Both the position numbers and the translations under genes were made by a program. From Thiothrix phosphatis (GTDB taxonomy: Bacteria; Pseudomonadota; Gammaproteobacteria; Thiotrichales; Thiotrichaceae), in the NCBI RefSeq assembly GCF_035668035.1, contig NZ_JAYMYJ010000086.1, positions 1-64,000 on the forward strand: a stretch of 64,000 nt of DNA. The letters are read 5' to 3'. The notes under the pieces were generated by a model. It was not told where the DNA came from. It searched no databases and worked only from the letters and a program-made list of their open reading frames with translations. Positions 25,041 to 34,538 of the stretch are shown in pieces. How positions within the stretch are numbered: position 1 is the stretch's first letter; each line of letters opens with the position of its first letter.

Positions 25041-27852
25041 ACTCGCGCACCTCGCCTGCTCCATCAATGTTATCAATACAGCGCCCGCACAACTCCGGAT
25101 GTTCAGCATGGCTGCCCACATCCTCGCGGTGGTGCCAACAACGGACACATTTCCCATGTTCTGATCGGGTTACGCGCACGAACACATGCTCCATGACTTC
25201 CACAGCATCCGGCGACAAGGCAGCCAGATCATGCAGACGCGCTGCGGAGGTAATCAACACAAAACGCAACTCATCCCCCAGCTTCACCAAAGGATCAAAC
25301 CCCGGCTCATATGCACCCTGGCGATAATAAATGTCGACTTCAGCATCCAGCCCCGCACCAATCCTGCCTGCAACCCGCGCCTCCTCCAGTTGTTTGCTGA
25401 CCAGCTCACGCAGGTTGAAAACGGAGTCCCACTCGCCTGCCGACAACTTGTCGGTTTCATCCAGCCGGAACAGGCCGTCATACCACATGGTGAACAGCAC
25501 GGAATCCACCGCCTTTTCCCCTGGCATATGCCGCCAGATTTCTTCAGCAGTAAAACTCAGCACCGGATACAGCCAACGCACCATCGCCTGCAGAATATGC
25601 CACGCCGCCGTTTGGGCCGAGCGCCGCCCAAGACTGTTGGCCTGCATCGTATATTGGCGATCCTTGGTGATGTCGAGGAACAGGCTGCCCATCGCCACTG
25701 TACAGAAGTTCAGGACTTCCTGCGCAATCAGATGGAACTGGAAGCGGTCATAAGCCGCCAGCACCCGTGCTTGCGTTTGCGCCGCCTGATCCACTGCCCA
25801 ACGATCCAACGCCAGCATGTCCGCCGCCGGAACTGCATCCTGCGCCGGATCAAAATCATTCAAATTGGCGAGCAGGAAACGCGCCGTATTGCGGATGCGG
25901 CGGTAGGCGTCCGCTGTCCGTTTCAGGATCTCATCGGAAACCGACATTTCACGGCTATAATCCGTCGCCGCCACCCATAGGCGCAGGATGTCCGCCCCCA
26001 GCTTGCCAATGACCTCCTGGGGCGCCACATTGTTGCCCTTGGATTTGGACATTTTCTCGCCCTTGGCGTCCACCGTGAAACCGTGGGTCAAGACAGTGCG
26101 GTACGGTGCCTCGCCACGCGTGCCGATGGCGGACAGCAATGAAGACTGGAACCAGCCGCGATGCTGGTCGGAGCCTTCCAGATAGACATCCGCCGGAAAT
26201 TGCAGGCCTTCACGGCGTTCCAGCACCGCAGCGTGCGTCACGCCGGAATCAAACCAAACATCCAGCGTGTCGCCCACCTTATCGTAATTGGGGGCATCCG
26301 CGCCCAGCAGTTCCTCTGGCTGCAAACGGAACCAAGCATCAATGCCTTCACGCTCAATGCGTTGCGCCACCGCTTCAACCAAGGCATCGGTTTGCGGATG
26401 CAATTCGCCGGTTTCCTTATGCACAAACAGCGCAATCGGCACACCCCAGTTACGCTGACGGGAAATGCACCAATCTGGCCGGTTCTGCACCATACCCTCA
26501 ATACGGGCCTTGCCCCAGTCAGGCACCCATTTCACCCCCTGGATAGCCTCCAACGCCTTGGTGCGCAAGCCATTCTGGTCGAGGCTGATGAACCATTGCG
26601 GCGTGGCGCGGAAAATCAGCGGGGTCTTGTGCCGCCAGCAATGCGGGTAACTGTGGCGCAGCTTGTCCGCCTTCAACAGCTTGCCATGTTCAGTCAGCAC
26701 TTCCAGCACATGCGGCTTGGCTTTGTGCACGGATTCGCCCGCAAACAACTCCGTATTTGGCAGAAAACGGCCATCGCCGCCGACCGGGTTATCAACCGGC
26801 AAACCGTATTTCTGCCCCACCACAAAATCTTCCTGGCCATGGCCCGGTGCGGTATGGACGGCCCCTGTGCCCGCATCAGTGGTGACGTGATCACCCAGAA
26901 TGACTGGCACTGTGCGGGCGTAAAACGGATGCTGCAACTGCAAGCCTTCCAGCACATCACCCATACAGCGGGCGATGACCTTGTAATCACTGATTTCAGC
27001 GCGCTGCATGACAGACCCGTACAAGGCCTCCGCCAGCACAAAGCGCTCGGTTGGCGTTTGCACGACGACATACTCCAGCTCAGGATTCAGCGCGACCGCC
27101 TGATTGGCTGGCAGCGTCCATGGCGTGGTCGTCCAGATGACTACGGACAGCTCACCGTTCCCGGCGGCGTCTGGCACCCGCTTGAGGAATTCAGCCTCAT
27201 CCGCCACAGTAAAGCGCACATCAATGGAAAATGAGGTCTTGTCGGCGTACTCCACTTCCGCCTCCGCCAGCGCCGAACCGCAATCCGTGCACCAATGCAC
27301 CGGCTTGGCCCCCTTGTGCAGATGCCCGTTGGCGGCGATACGGCCCAATGTGCGCACAATGTCAGCTTCGGTTTGGAAATCCATCGTCAGGTACGGCTTC
27401 TCCCAATCGCCCAACACCCCCAGGCGTTTAAAATCTTGACGTTGCAGCGCAATTTGCTCGTTGGCATATTCGCGGCAGGCAGCACGGAAAGCAAATGCAT
27501 CCACCTTGTCGCCCGCCTTGCCCAACTTTTCCTCCACCTTGAGTTCGATCGGCAAGCCATGGCAATCCCACCCCGGCACATACGGCGCATCAAAACCTCC
27601 CAGGGTTTTGCTCTTGACGATAATATCCTTGAGAATTTTGTTGACAGCATGACCGATATGGATGGAACCGTTGGCATAAGGAGGGCCATCATGCAGGACA
27701 AATTTGGGACGCCCAGCAGCATATTGCCGCAATTGCTGGTAAAGTTGGCGCTTTTCCCACTCCGCCAGCATTTCTGGTTCACGCTTGGCCAAATCCCCCC
27801 GCATGGGGAATAACGTGTTGGGTAAATTGAGGGTGTGCTTGTAATCCGTCAT
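25033..27852 (-). CDS. ileS: Isoleucyl-tRNA synthetase
   Basis: Class I aminoacyl-tRNA synthetase, 939 aa (E. coli 938). HIGH motif HIGHAVNKIL at 65-74, KMSKS in GEKMSKSKGNN near 598, WGVPI and the editing CP1 domain between them, and a C-terminal zinc knuckle CVRCWHH...CGRC in the last 40 residues. This is the bacterial mupirocin-sensitive type by zinc-finger presence. The ATG at 27852 follows an AGGA; a TTG two codons earlier is in frame but less likely. lspA overlaps its end. Confidence 0.98.
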   Translation of the reverse strand: MTDYKHTLNLPNTLFPMRGDLAKREPEMLAEWEKRQLYQQLRQYAAGRPKFVLHDGPPYANGSIHIGHAVNKILKDIIVKSKTLGGFDAPYVPGWDCHGLPIELKVEEKLGKAGDKVDAFAFRAACREYANEQIALQRQDFKRLGVLGDWEKPYLTMDFQTEADIVRTLGRIAANGHLHKGAKPVHWCTDCGSALAEAEVEYADKTSFSIDVRFTVADEAEFLKRVPDAAGNGELSVVIWTTTPWTLPANQAVALNPELEYVVVQTPTERFVLAEALYGSVMQRAEISDYKVIARCMGDVLEGLQLQHPFYARTVPVILGDHVTTDAGTGAVHTAPGHGQEDFVVGQKYGLPVDNPVGGDGRFLPNTELFAGESVHKAKPHVLEVLTEHGKLLKADKLRHSYPHCWRHKTPLIFRATPQWFISLDQNGLRTKALEAIQGVKWVPDWGKARIEGMVQNRPDWCISRQRNWGVPIALFVHKETGELHPQTDALVEAVAQRIEREGIDAWFRLQPEELLGADAPNYDKVGDTLDVWFDSGVTHAAVLERREGLQFPADVYLEGSDQHRGWFQSSLLSAIGTRGEAPYRTVLTHGFTVDAKGEKMSKSKGNNVAPQEVIGKLGADILRLWVAATDYSREMSVSDEILKRTADAYRRIRNTARFLLANLNDFDPAQDAVPAADMLALDRWAVDQAAQTQARVLAAYDRFQFHLIAQEVLNFCTVAMGSLFLDITKDRQYTMQANSLGRRSAQTAAWHILQAMVRWLYPVLSFTAEEIWRHMPGEKAVDSVLFTMWYDGLFRLDETDKLSAGEWDSVFNLRELVSKQLEEARVAGRIGAGLDAEVDIYYRQGAYEPGFDPLVKLGDELRFVLITSAARLHDLAALSPDAVEVMEHVFVRVTRSEHGKCVRCWHHREDVGSHAEHPELCGRCIDNIDGAGEVREYA

Positions 27853-28051
27853 GGTCAATCCTGTTTCTCTGTTGCAACCCGCAGGCCGCGCTTTGGTTGG
27901 CGAAGAATAGCAAGTTTTCCCCTAAAAACCGATAGATTACCGTCAGATTAAAGTGTTTTCACTCCACTGGCGGATACGTTATAGTCATCAAGTTATTTTG
28001 TTCCCTCATGTTCAAGGGCTGTGATTATTTTATCAATGGGACTCTATTCAA

Positions 28052-30001
28052 ATGCGTAAAACAACCATTATTACCATCGCCGCGCTGTGTTTGGGTTTAG
28101 CCAGCGCGCCCACCGTGATGGCGGAAATCGGCATCGATTCACCCGTCACCATCATGCCTCAACCGGCCACGCCTGCTGACAAACCAGCCAGTGGTGAGCA
28201 AGCGCACAAACCAATAACCGGCCAACAACCTACAGACGAAGAATTGGAGCAATTGGAGTCGGAAACGCCCGCCAATGCCGTAGCGGACACCGCTGACAGC
28301 AATGACCCCCGCGAAAAGATCAAGGATGCCGTCGTCAAGGTTTATGTTGTCCAACACACTTACGAAACCCTTTCCCCATGGAATTCCGATTCCCAAAAAG
28401 GTTCCGGCTCTGGCCTGATCATTAATGGCAACCTGATCCTGACCAACGCCCATGTCGCCGCTGATGCCACCTTCCTGGAAGTGCAGCGGCATGGGGAAAC
28501 CAAGCGCTATGAAGCGGAAGTTGTCTACATTTCCCATGAATCCGACTTGGCGCTATTGCGCACCAAGGATCCCAGCGCTTACAAGGACATCAAGCCACTG
28601 GAGCTGGGCGACCTGCCGAAAATGCAACAACAAGTGGAAGTTTACGGGTTTCCAATCGGCGGCAACACGTTAAGCGTCACCCGCGGCGTGGTTTCCCGCA
28701 TTGAAAAACAGGATTACGTCCATACTGGAGAAAACCTGATCGCCGCGCAAGTTGACGCCGCCATCAACTTCGGCAACAGTGGGGGGCCTGTCATTTCTGA
28801 TGGCAAAGTTGTCGGCGTCGCCATGCAATCCAGCTTCCTGACCGAAAATATCGGTTACATGATCCCGACCCCAATCATCCACCACTTCCTGGATGACATA
28901 AAAGACGGCAAGATTGACGGCTACGGCTTCCACGGCTTCATGACCCAATCCATGGAAAACCCGGCCATGCGCCACAAATACAACTTGCGGGAAGACCAGA
29001 CCGGCATGCTGGTGCATAAGGTTTACAAACACTCGCCATCCGACGGCAAAATACAGGTTGGCGACATCGTGACCGCAATTGATGACCATAAAATCGAAAA
29101 TAATGGCACCGTTGAGTTCCGCACGGGCGAATACATCGATTACACCCATTACATCGACATGCACCAAATCGGCGAAAACCTCAAAGTCAAAATCATCCGT
29201 GACGGCAAAGAGCAGGAAGTTGTCCTGAACCTGGAAAAACCCGGCAAGGAATACCTGCTGGTCAAGCCCAAGCAATATGACAAACAGCCAACCTACTTCA
29301 TCTACGGTGGTTTTGTCTTCATGCCGTTGAATCAGGACGTCATCGACGCCATGGACAGCCTGCCTGCCCGTATCGGCTCCCTGACCTACGAATCACCAGA
29401 TGAGAAACGCAGTGAAGCCGTCATCATGACCAAAGTGCTGCCCGCCGACATCAACAAGGACTATCATCATGACGATGACCTGTTGATCGAAAAAATCAAC
29501 GGGGAAGGTTTTCATGACTTCAAGGAATTCTTCAATAAGATGATGGCCGCCACCAGCGATTTCATCACGCTGGAAACAGCGGATGACTACCAGATCGTCA
29601 TCGACCGCAAGGAAGCATTGGCCAGCCAGCCTTCCATTCTGGCGCGCTATGGCATCACCAGCGACCGCTCCAAAGATCTACAGACCGCCCCAGCCAATGT
29701 CGCACAGGAAGCCAAACCGGCCATAGCACCAGCTGCGCCCGAAACACCACCTGCCATGACCCAGCAACAACCTGCTGCGCCAGCTGCACCTGAAACGCCT
29801 GCCGCAGTCCAGCAGCAACCTGCTGCGCCAGCTGCCCCCGAAACACCTGCCGTGACTCAACAGCAACAACCGGTTGCGCCAACTGCACCTGAAACGCCTG
29901 CCGTGACCCAACAACAGCCGGTTGCACCAGAAGCGCCCGCAGCTACCCAACAACTGCCTTCCGCAGAACCCAGCGGTGCAAACGGAGGCGCACATCCCTA
30001 A
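28052..30001 (+). CDS. Exported Deg/HtrA-type serine protease with repetitive Pro/Gln/Ala tail
   Basis: Periplasmic trypsin-like protease of 649 aa. Signal peptide to about residue 24 (VMA-EI), a low-complexity linker to about 85, then the protease domain with triad His134 (LTNAHVAAD), Asp165 (HESDLALL), Ser243 (NFGNSGGP). A PDZ-like region (about 315-410) and a second domain with YFIYGGFVFMP follow. The last 90 residues are a tandem repeat built on PAAPETPAVTQQQ, suggestive of a flexible spacer or cell-wall-crossing tail. It is a relative of the protein at 7171-8643, which lacks the linker and tail. Its stop codon overlaps the mutL start by one base (TAATG), so mutL translation is probably coupled to it. 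Confidence 0.88.
   Translation: MRKTTIITIAALCLGLASAPTVMAEIGIDSPVTIMPQPATPADKPASGEQAHKPITGQQPTDEELEQLESETPANAVADTADSNDPREKIKDAVVKVYVVQHTYETLSPWNSDSQKGSGSGLIINGNLILTNAHVAADATFLEVQRHGETKRYEAEVVYISHESDLALLRTKDPSAYKDIKPLELGDLPKMQQQVEVYGFPIGGNTLSVTRGVVSRIEKQDYVHTGENLIAAQVDAAINFGNSGGPVISDGKVVGVAMQSSFLTENIGYMIPTPIIHHFLDDIKDGKIDGYGFHGFMTQSMENPAMRHKYNLREDQTGMLVHKVYKHSPSDGKIQVGDIVTAIDDHKIENNGTVEFRTGEYIDYTHYIDMHQIGENLKVKIIRDGKEQEVVLNLEKPGKEYLLVKPKQYDKQPTYFIYGGFVFMPLNQDVIDAMDSLPARIGSLTYESPDEKRSEAVIMTKVLPADINKDYHHDDDLLIEKINGEGFHDFKEFFNKMMAATSDFITLETADDYQIVIDRKEALASQPSILARYGITSDRSKDLQTAPANVAQEAKPAIAPAAPETPPAMTQQQPAAPAAPETPAAVQQQPAAPAAPETPAVTQQQQPVAPTAPETPAVTQQQPVAPEAPAATQQLPSAEPSGANGGAHP
29725..29965 (+). 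repeat. In-frame tandem repeats in the protease tail
   Basis: About five imperfect units of roughly 42-48 bases, each encoding a version of APAAPETPAVTQQQP. All lengths keep the reading frame. Slipped-strand expansion or contraction would change tail length without breaking the downstream mutL coupling. Confidence 0.8.
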
Positions 30002-31860
30002 TGCCGATCCGCCAGCTTCCTTCCCACCTGATCAACCAAATCGCCGCTGGCGAGGTGGTTGAACGCCCCGCATCGGTGGTCAAGGAACTGCTGGAAAACG
30101 CCCTCGATGCCGGGGCCACCCGCATCGAGGTTGACATTGAACAAGGCGGCGGCAAACGCATCCGCCTCCGTGACAATGGCGGCGGCATCCCCCGCGAGGA
30201 GCTGGCCTTGGCCCTCAGCCGCCATGCCACCAGCAAAATCGCCAGCCTCGACGATCTGGAGCAAGTGCGCACCTTGGGTTTCCGGGGTGAAGCCCTGCCC
30301 AGCATTGCGTCGGTTTCCCGCCTGCTGCTCAGTTCCCGCCACAGCGAAGCGGAGCAAGGCTGGCAACTGTATGGCGACGGGCAGGAAATATTCAACGAAC
30401 CCGAGCCAGTCGCGCACGCTGTCGGAGCCACAATTGATGTCGCTGACCTGTTTTTCAACACACCGGCGCGGCGCAAATTCCTGAAAACGGAAAAAACCGA
30501 ATTCGGCCACATCGAAGATGTAGTGCGCAGGATCGCCCTCAGCCGTTTCGACGTTGGCATTGAACTGAACCACAACCAGAAAAACACCCTACGCCTGCGC
30601 CCGGCGGATGACCGCAGCGGGGCGGAGCGGCGAATTGCAGAAATCTGCGGCAGCGCCTTTACCGAGCAGAGCCTGTACTTGGATTATGAGGCAGCCGGAA
30701 TGCGTTTGTGGGGCTGGGTAGGGCTGCCGACATTTTCACGTTCCCAGCCTGATTTGCAGTATTTCTACGTCAATGGACGCAACGTTCGTGACAAACTGAT
30801 CACACACGCTGTCAAGCAAGCTTATCAGGATGTCATGTATCACGGGCGGCACCCCGCCTTTGTCCTGTTCCTGGAGCTGAATCCGCAGTTGGTGGATGTG
30901 AATGCGCATCCGACCAAGCAGGAAGTCCGTTTCCGGGAAGGGCGGATGGCGCATGATTTCTTGTTCCGAACCCTGCACCAAGCCCTGGCGGACATCAGGC
31001 CGGGGGATGACAGCAGCGCGCCCACCGCCTTGCCGACCCAAGCCCAGGAAACGGCCACAGATGCCAGGCAGGAAGCAAACTTCCCGCCAGCCCCCGCCAT
31101 CACCAGGACGCCCGAAGCACACCGCACAACCTACCAGCCACAGCATCAGCCGCGCCTGCCAATGCCGGTGCGTGAACAACTGGGCGTTTACCAACAGCTA
31201 TACCAACCCGTTGAAATTACTCCGGCCTCACCTATCGAAACAATGGAGGATGCCAATGGGGAGGACTCTTCCGGACTGCCTCCTCTCGGCCACGCCATTG
31301 CGCAATTGCATGGCGTCTACATCCTTGCCCAGAATGCAGCCGGGCTGGTGGTGGTGGACATGCACGCCGCCCACGAACGCATAACTTACGAACACCTCAA
31401 GCACAGCATGTTGGAAGACGCCATCCGGTCACAGCCGTTGTTGGTGCCGATCGGCTTCAATGTCAGCCGGAAGGAGGCGGATTACGCCGAACAACATGTG
31501 GATGCTTTTCGCTCCTTAGGCTTCGACATCGGCCGTATGGGGATGGAAAAACTGGCGATCCGCGCTGTCCCCAGCTTGCTGAAAGATTCCAATACGGAAG
31601 CGCTGGTGCGCGATGTGCTGGCCGACCTCATTGCCCACGGCGACAGCCAACGCATCCAAGACGCCATGAACGAAATCCTCGCCACCATGGCCTGCCATGG
31701 GTCGGTGCGCGCCAACCGCAAACTTAGCATTCCGGAAATGAATGCACTGCTGCGTGACATGGAGCGCACCGAACGCAGCGGCCAATGCAATCATGGCCGC
31801 CCCACGTGGACGCAGATGTCTCTTGACCAGATTGACAAGCTGTTCCTGCGGGGTCGTTGA
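30001..31860 (+). CDS. mutL: DNA mismatch repair protein MutL
   Basis: Mismatch repair ATPase, 619 aa, that links MutS to downstream strand processing. GHKL ATPase motifs: ELLENALDAGA with catalytic Glu32, DNGGGI from Asp58, GFRGEALPS at 93-101. The C-terminal dimerisation domain contains DMHAAHERITYE near 454-465, which fits the metal-binding endonuclease pattern D-x-H-A-x2-E-x4-E (usually DQHA), and CNHGRP near 596-601. This suggests an endonuclease-type MutL as in organisms without MutH, not the E. coli type. Start codon overlaps the upstream protease stop, and miaA overlaps its own stop by one base. Confidence 0.97.
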   Translation: MPIRQLPSHLINQIAAGEVVERPASVVKELLENALDAGATRIEVDIEQGGGKRIRLRDNGGGIPREELALALSRHATSKIASLDDLEQVRTLGFRGEALPSIASVSRLLLSSRHSEAEQGWQLYGDGQEIFNEPEPVAHAVGATIDVADLFFNTPARRKFLKTEKTEFGHIEDVVRRIALSRFDVGIELNHNQKNTLRLRPADDRSGAERRIAEICGSAFTEQSLYLDYEAAGMRLWGWVGLPTFSRSQPDLQYFYVNGRNVRDKLITHAVKQAYQDVMYHGRHPAFVLFLELNPQLVDVNAHPTKQEVRFREGRMAHDFLFRTLHQALADIRPGDDSSAPTALPTQAQETATDARQEANFPPAPAITRTPEAHRTTYQPQHQPRLPMPVREQLGVYQQLYQPVEITPASPIETMEDANGEDSSGLPPLGHAIAQLHGVYILAQNAAGLVVVDMHAAHERITYEHLKHSMLEDAIRSQPLLVPIGFNVSRKEADYAEQHVDAFRSLGFDIGRMGMEKLAIRAVPSLLKDSNTEALVRDVLADLIAHGDSQRIQDAMNEILATMACHGSVRANRKLSIPEMNALLRDMERTERSGQCNHGRPTWTQMSLDQIDKLFLRGR

Positions 31861-32786
31861 TGGACAAAGCCATTTTCATCATGGGGCCGACAGGAACCGG
31901 CAAAACCGATCTTGCTGTTGAATTAAGCAAACGTTTCCCCATCGAAATTATCAGCGTCGACTCCGCCTTGGTTTACAAAGGCATGGACATTGGCAGCGCC
32001 AAACCGGATGCCGCCACCCTCGCACAAGCACCACACCGATTGATTGATTTCCTTGACCCCTCGCAGCCTTACTCGGCAGCGGATTTCCGCGAAGATGCCT
32101 TGCGTGAAATGGCCGACATCACCGCCCATGGACGCATCCCCCTATTGGTGGGCGGCACCATGCTGTATTTCCGCGCCCTTGAATACGGCCTCTCACAATT
32201 GCCGCCAGCAAACCCCGCCATCCGTATGCGCTTGGAAGCGGAAGCCACCGAACAAGGGTGGCAGGCATTGCACGACCGCTTGTCCCAGATTGACCCGGAA
32301 GCGGCGCAACGCATTCATCCCAACGACCCACAGCGCCTGCAACGCGCACTGGAAGTATACGAAATCACCGGCTCCACACTGACCAAACTGCAACAAGCTG
32401 CACGGCATGACAATTGCCCATATAAATTACTGAAGATTGCATTAATACCTGAAAATCGCGCTTGGTTACACTGTCGTCTCGCGCAACGTTTTGACCAAAT
32501 GCTGGAGCAGGGAATTGTCGAAGAAGTGCGCAAACTCTTGGCCCGAGGCGATCTCAGCCCCCGCCTGCCCGCCATCCGAGCAGTCGGCTACCGGCAAATA
32601 TGGGGCTATTTAATTAACGAAATGGACTACAATCAGATGCGCGATCGTGCTATTGTCGCAACACGGCAGCTTGCCAAGCGTCAAATGACGTGGTTACGTT
32701 CTGAAAAGGACATTGTCGCTTACGACCCTCAGGAACCTAGCCTTTCATCGGTCATCAACAACGTTTCAACGTTTATTGGCGGATGA
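31860..32786 (+). CDS. miaA: tRNA dimethylallyltransferase
   Basis: Adds a dimethylallyl group to N6 of A37 in tRNAs that read codons beginning with U; 308 aa. The P-loop GPTGTGKTDLA is at 9-19, DSALVYKGMDIGSAKP at about 35-50, and the tRNA-binding region with RAVGYRQIWGYL near 240 is typical. The ATG at 31860 shares one base with the mutL stop (TGATG). Sits in the classical mutL-miaA-hfq-hflX order. Confidence 0.97.
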   Translation: MDKAIFIMGPTGTGKTDLAVELSKRFPIEIISVDSALVYKGMDIGSAKPDAATLAQAPHRLIDFLDPSQPYSAADFREDALREMADITAHGRIPLLVGGTMLYFRALEYGLSQLPPANPAIRMRLEAEATEQGWQALHDRLSQIDPEAAQRIHPNDPQRLQRALEVYEITGSTLTKLQQAARHDNCPYKLLKIALIPENRAWLHCRLAQRFDQMLEQGIVEEVRKLLARGDLSPRLPAIRAVGYRQIWGYLINEMDYNQMRDRAIVATRQLAKRQMTWLRSEKDIVAYDPQEPSLSSVINNVSTFIGG

Positions 32787-32949
32787 GCGGATACGTCCGA
32801 CAAACTGGCATTCATGCAGAATGATGGAACTGATAAGCTTTTAGACGTCGAAGGATAAAAGCGACTGGCTCACCAACAACCCCTAGTGCTTTAAGACGTG
32901 GTGAGACCATAACAATCACAAACCCGAGAATATTTTTTAGGAGAAGCTC

Positions 32950-33177
32950 ATGTCGAAAGGGCACACTTTACAAGAACCCTTCCTTAATGCTCTGAGAAAG
33001 GAACGGATTCCTGTCTCTATTTATCTGGTCAACGGCATCAAATTGCAGGGTCACGTTGAATCATTTGATCAGTTTGTAGTCCTCCTGGGGAATACCGTCA
33101 GCCAACTGGTATATAAGCACGCCATTTCCACGATTGTGCCAGCCCGTCCGATCAAATTGGCGTTAGCCCCTGAATAA
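32950..33177 (+). CDS. hfq: RNA chaperone Hfq
   Basis: Hexameric Sm-like RNA chaperone for small-RNA regulation, 75 aa. The Sm1 segment QEPFLNALRKERIPVSIYLVNG and the Sm2 motif VYKHAISTIVPAR are nearly identical to those of E. coli. The C-terminal disordered tail of E. coli Hfq (102 aa) is almost absent, as is common in other gammaproteobacteria. AGGAG precedes the ATG. A separate promoter in the 163-base gap after miaA is likely but I cannot place it. Confidence 0.98.
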   Translation: MSKGHTLQEPFLNALRKERIPVSIYLVNGIKLQGHVESFDQFVVLLGNTVSQLVYKHAISTIVPARPIKLALAPE

Positions 33178-33212
33178 CAACTTGAGTTTGCAAACATCAG
33201 GAAGGTTGCCGA

Positions 33213-34493
33213 TTGGAACTGTTTGAACGTCCAGGCGGTGGAGAATGCGCCATCCTTGTTCAAATCAGTTTCAATACGGCAAAGTCCACCAAAGATGAAA
33301 AGGAGTTTATTGAACTTGTTCATTCGGCAGGTGCCCAGGTTGCCGGATTAGTCACCGGCTCACGGCAAAGCCCCGACTCCCGCTATTTCATTGGCGAAGG
33401 CAAAGCAGAAGAAATACGCCTTCTACTCACAGCGCAAGATGCTGATTTGGTTATTTTCGACCACTCCCTTTCACCTGCACAGGAACGCAATCTGGAAAAG
33501 CGGCTACAATGCCGCGTCCTGGATCGCACTGGCCTGATCCTGGATATTTTTGCCCAACGCGCCCGCAGCCATGAGGGCAAGCTTCAGGTTGAACTTGCCC
33601 AACTGAAACATCTGACAACGCGCTTGGTGCGCGGATGGACTCACCTCGAACGCCAGAAAGGCGGCATTGGTTTGCGAGGCCCAGGAGAAACCCAGCTGGA
33701 AACCGACCGCAGGCTGATTGGTGAGCGCATCAAGCAAATTAGCAAACGCCTGGAAAAAGTCCAGAATCAACGCGAACAAGGGCGGCAGGCGCGCAAAAAG
33801 GCCGAGATTCCTACGGTGTCCTTGGTTGGCTATACCAACGCAGGCAAATCCACCTTGTTCAACGCCCTGACACAGGCGGAAGTTTATGCTGCCGACCAGT
33901 TATTCGCCACGCTTGACCCTACCCTGCGGCGCGTTCAGCTACCAAACCAACAAGAAATTATTCTTGCCGATACAGTTGGCTTCATCCGCCACCTTCCACA
34001 TGATCTGGTGGCAGCATTCCGCTCCACCCTGCAGGAAACAACCGACGCCGACCTCCTGCTGCATGTGATTGACAGCCATGACGGACAACTTGACTTGTAC
34101 CGCGAACAAGTCAATCAAGTAATCATTGAAATTGGTGCAGAAAACGTACCGCAAATCGAAGTAATGAACAAAATCGACCTTGGCGGGCATTCCCCACATA
34201 TTGAGGAAGGCAATGGCGTCAACCCTGCCCGCATTTATGTTTCTGCTCAAGAAAACCTGGGGCTGGAAATGCTACTGGAATATCTCGGCAACTATTTTGC
34301 CGGACAAATATTTCAGGGTGAATTAAACATACCGCCGCATCATGCGCGTCTGCGCGCCCGGCTTTACGCTGACAAAGCTGTTCAACAGGAAAAAATTTCA
34401 ACCGAAGGCGATTTTCACCTAACTGTTGCCATTGACCAGCGACGCCTGGAGCAATATTTACAGGAAGAAGGATTATCACTGGACGACCTGTAA
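33213..34493 (+). CDS. hflX: Ribosome-associated GTPase HflX
   Basis: GTPase of 426 aa that binds the 50S subunit and splits stalled ribosomes. The N-terminal HflX domain has GSRQSPDSRYFIGEGK, the middle helical domain has GIGLRGPGETQLETDRRL, and the G domain has G1 GYTNAGKST near 206-214, DTVGFIRHLPHDLV as G3 and NKID as G4. The start is TTG at 33213: AGGAAGG lies upstream and the protein then aligns with E. coli HflX from its second residue. Co-directional with hfq, 35 bases downstream. Confidence 0.96.
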   Translation: MELFERPGGGECAILVQISFNTAKSTKDEKEFIELVHSAGAQVAGLVTGSRQSPDSRYFIGEGKAEEIRLLLTAQDADLVIFDHSLSPAQERNLEKRLQCRVLDRTGLILDIFAQRARSHEGKLQVELAQLKHLTTRLVRGWTHLERQKGGIGLRGPGETQLETDRRLIGERIKQISKRLEKVQNQREQGRQARKKAEIPTVSLVGYTNAGKSTLFNALTQAEVYAADQLFATLDPTLRRVQLPNQQEIILADTVGFIRHLPHDLVAAFRSTLQETTDADLLLHVIDSHDGQLDLYREQVNQVIIEIGAENVPQIEVMNKIDLGGHSPHIEEGNGVNPARIYVSAQENLGLEMLLEYLGNYFAGQIFQGELNIPPHHARLRARLYADKAVQQEKISTEGDFHLTVAIDQRRLEQYLQEEGLSLDDL

Positions 34494-34538
34494 GGGTAAT
34501 AGGCAAGCACCCTCCCCTTACAAGCTCAAAGAAGCAAT

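Noticed and set aside
26161..27234. 357-codon plus-strand open frame
   Set aside because: Antisense of ileS; no protein features.
29725..29965. Array of short repeats as a possible CRISPR
   Set aside because: Repeats are imperfect, in frame, without unique spacers, and encode a Pro/Gln-rich protein tail.
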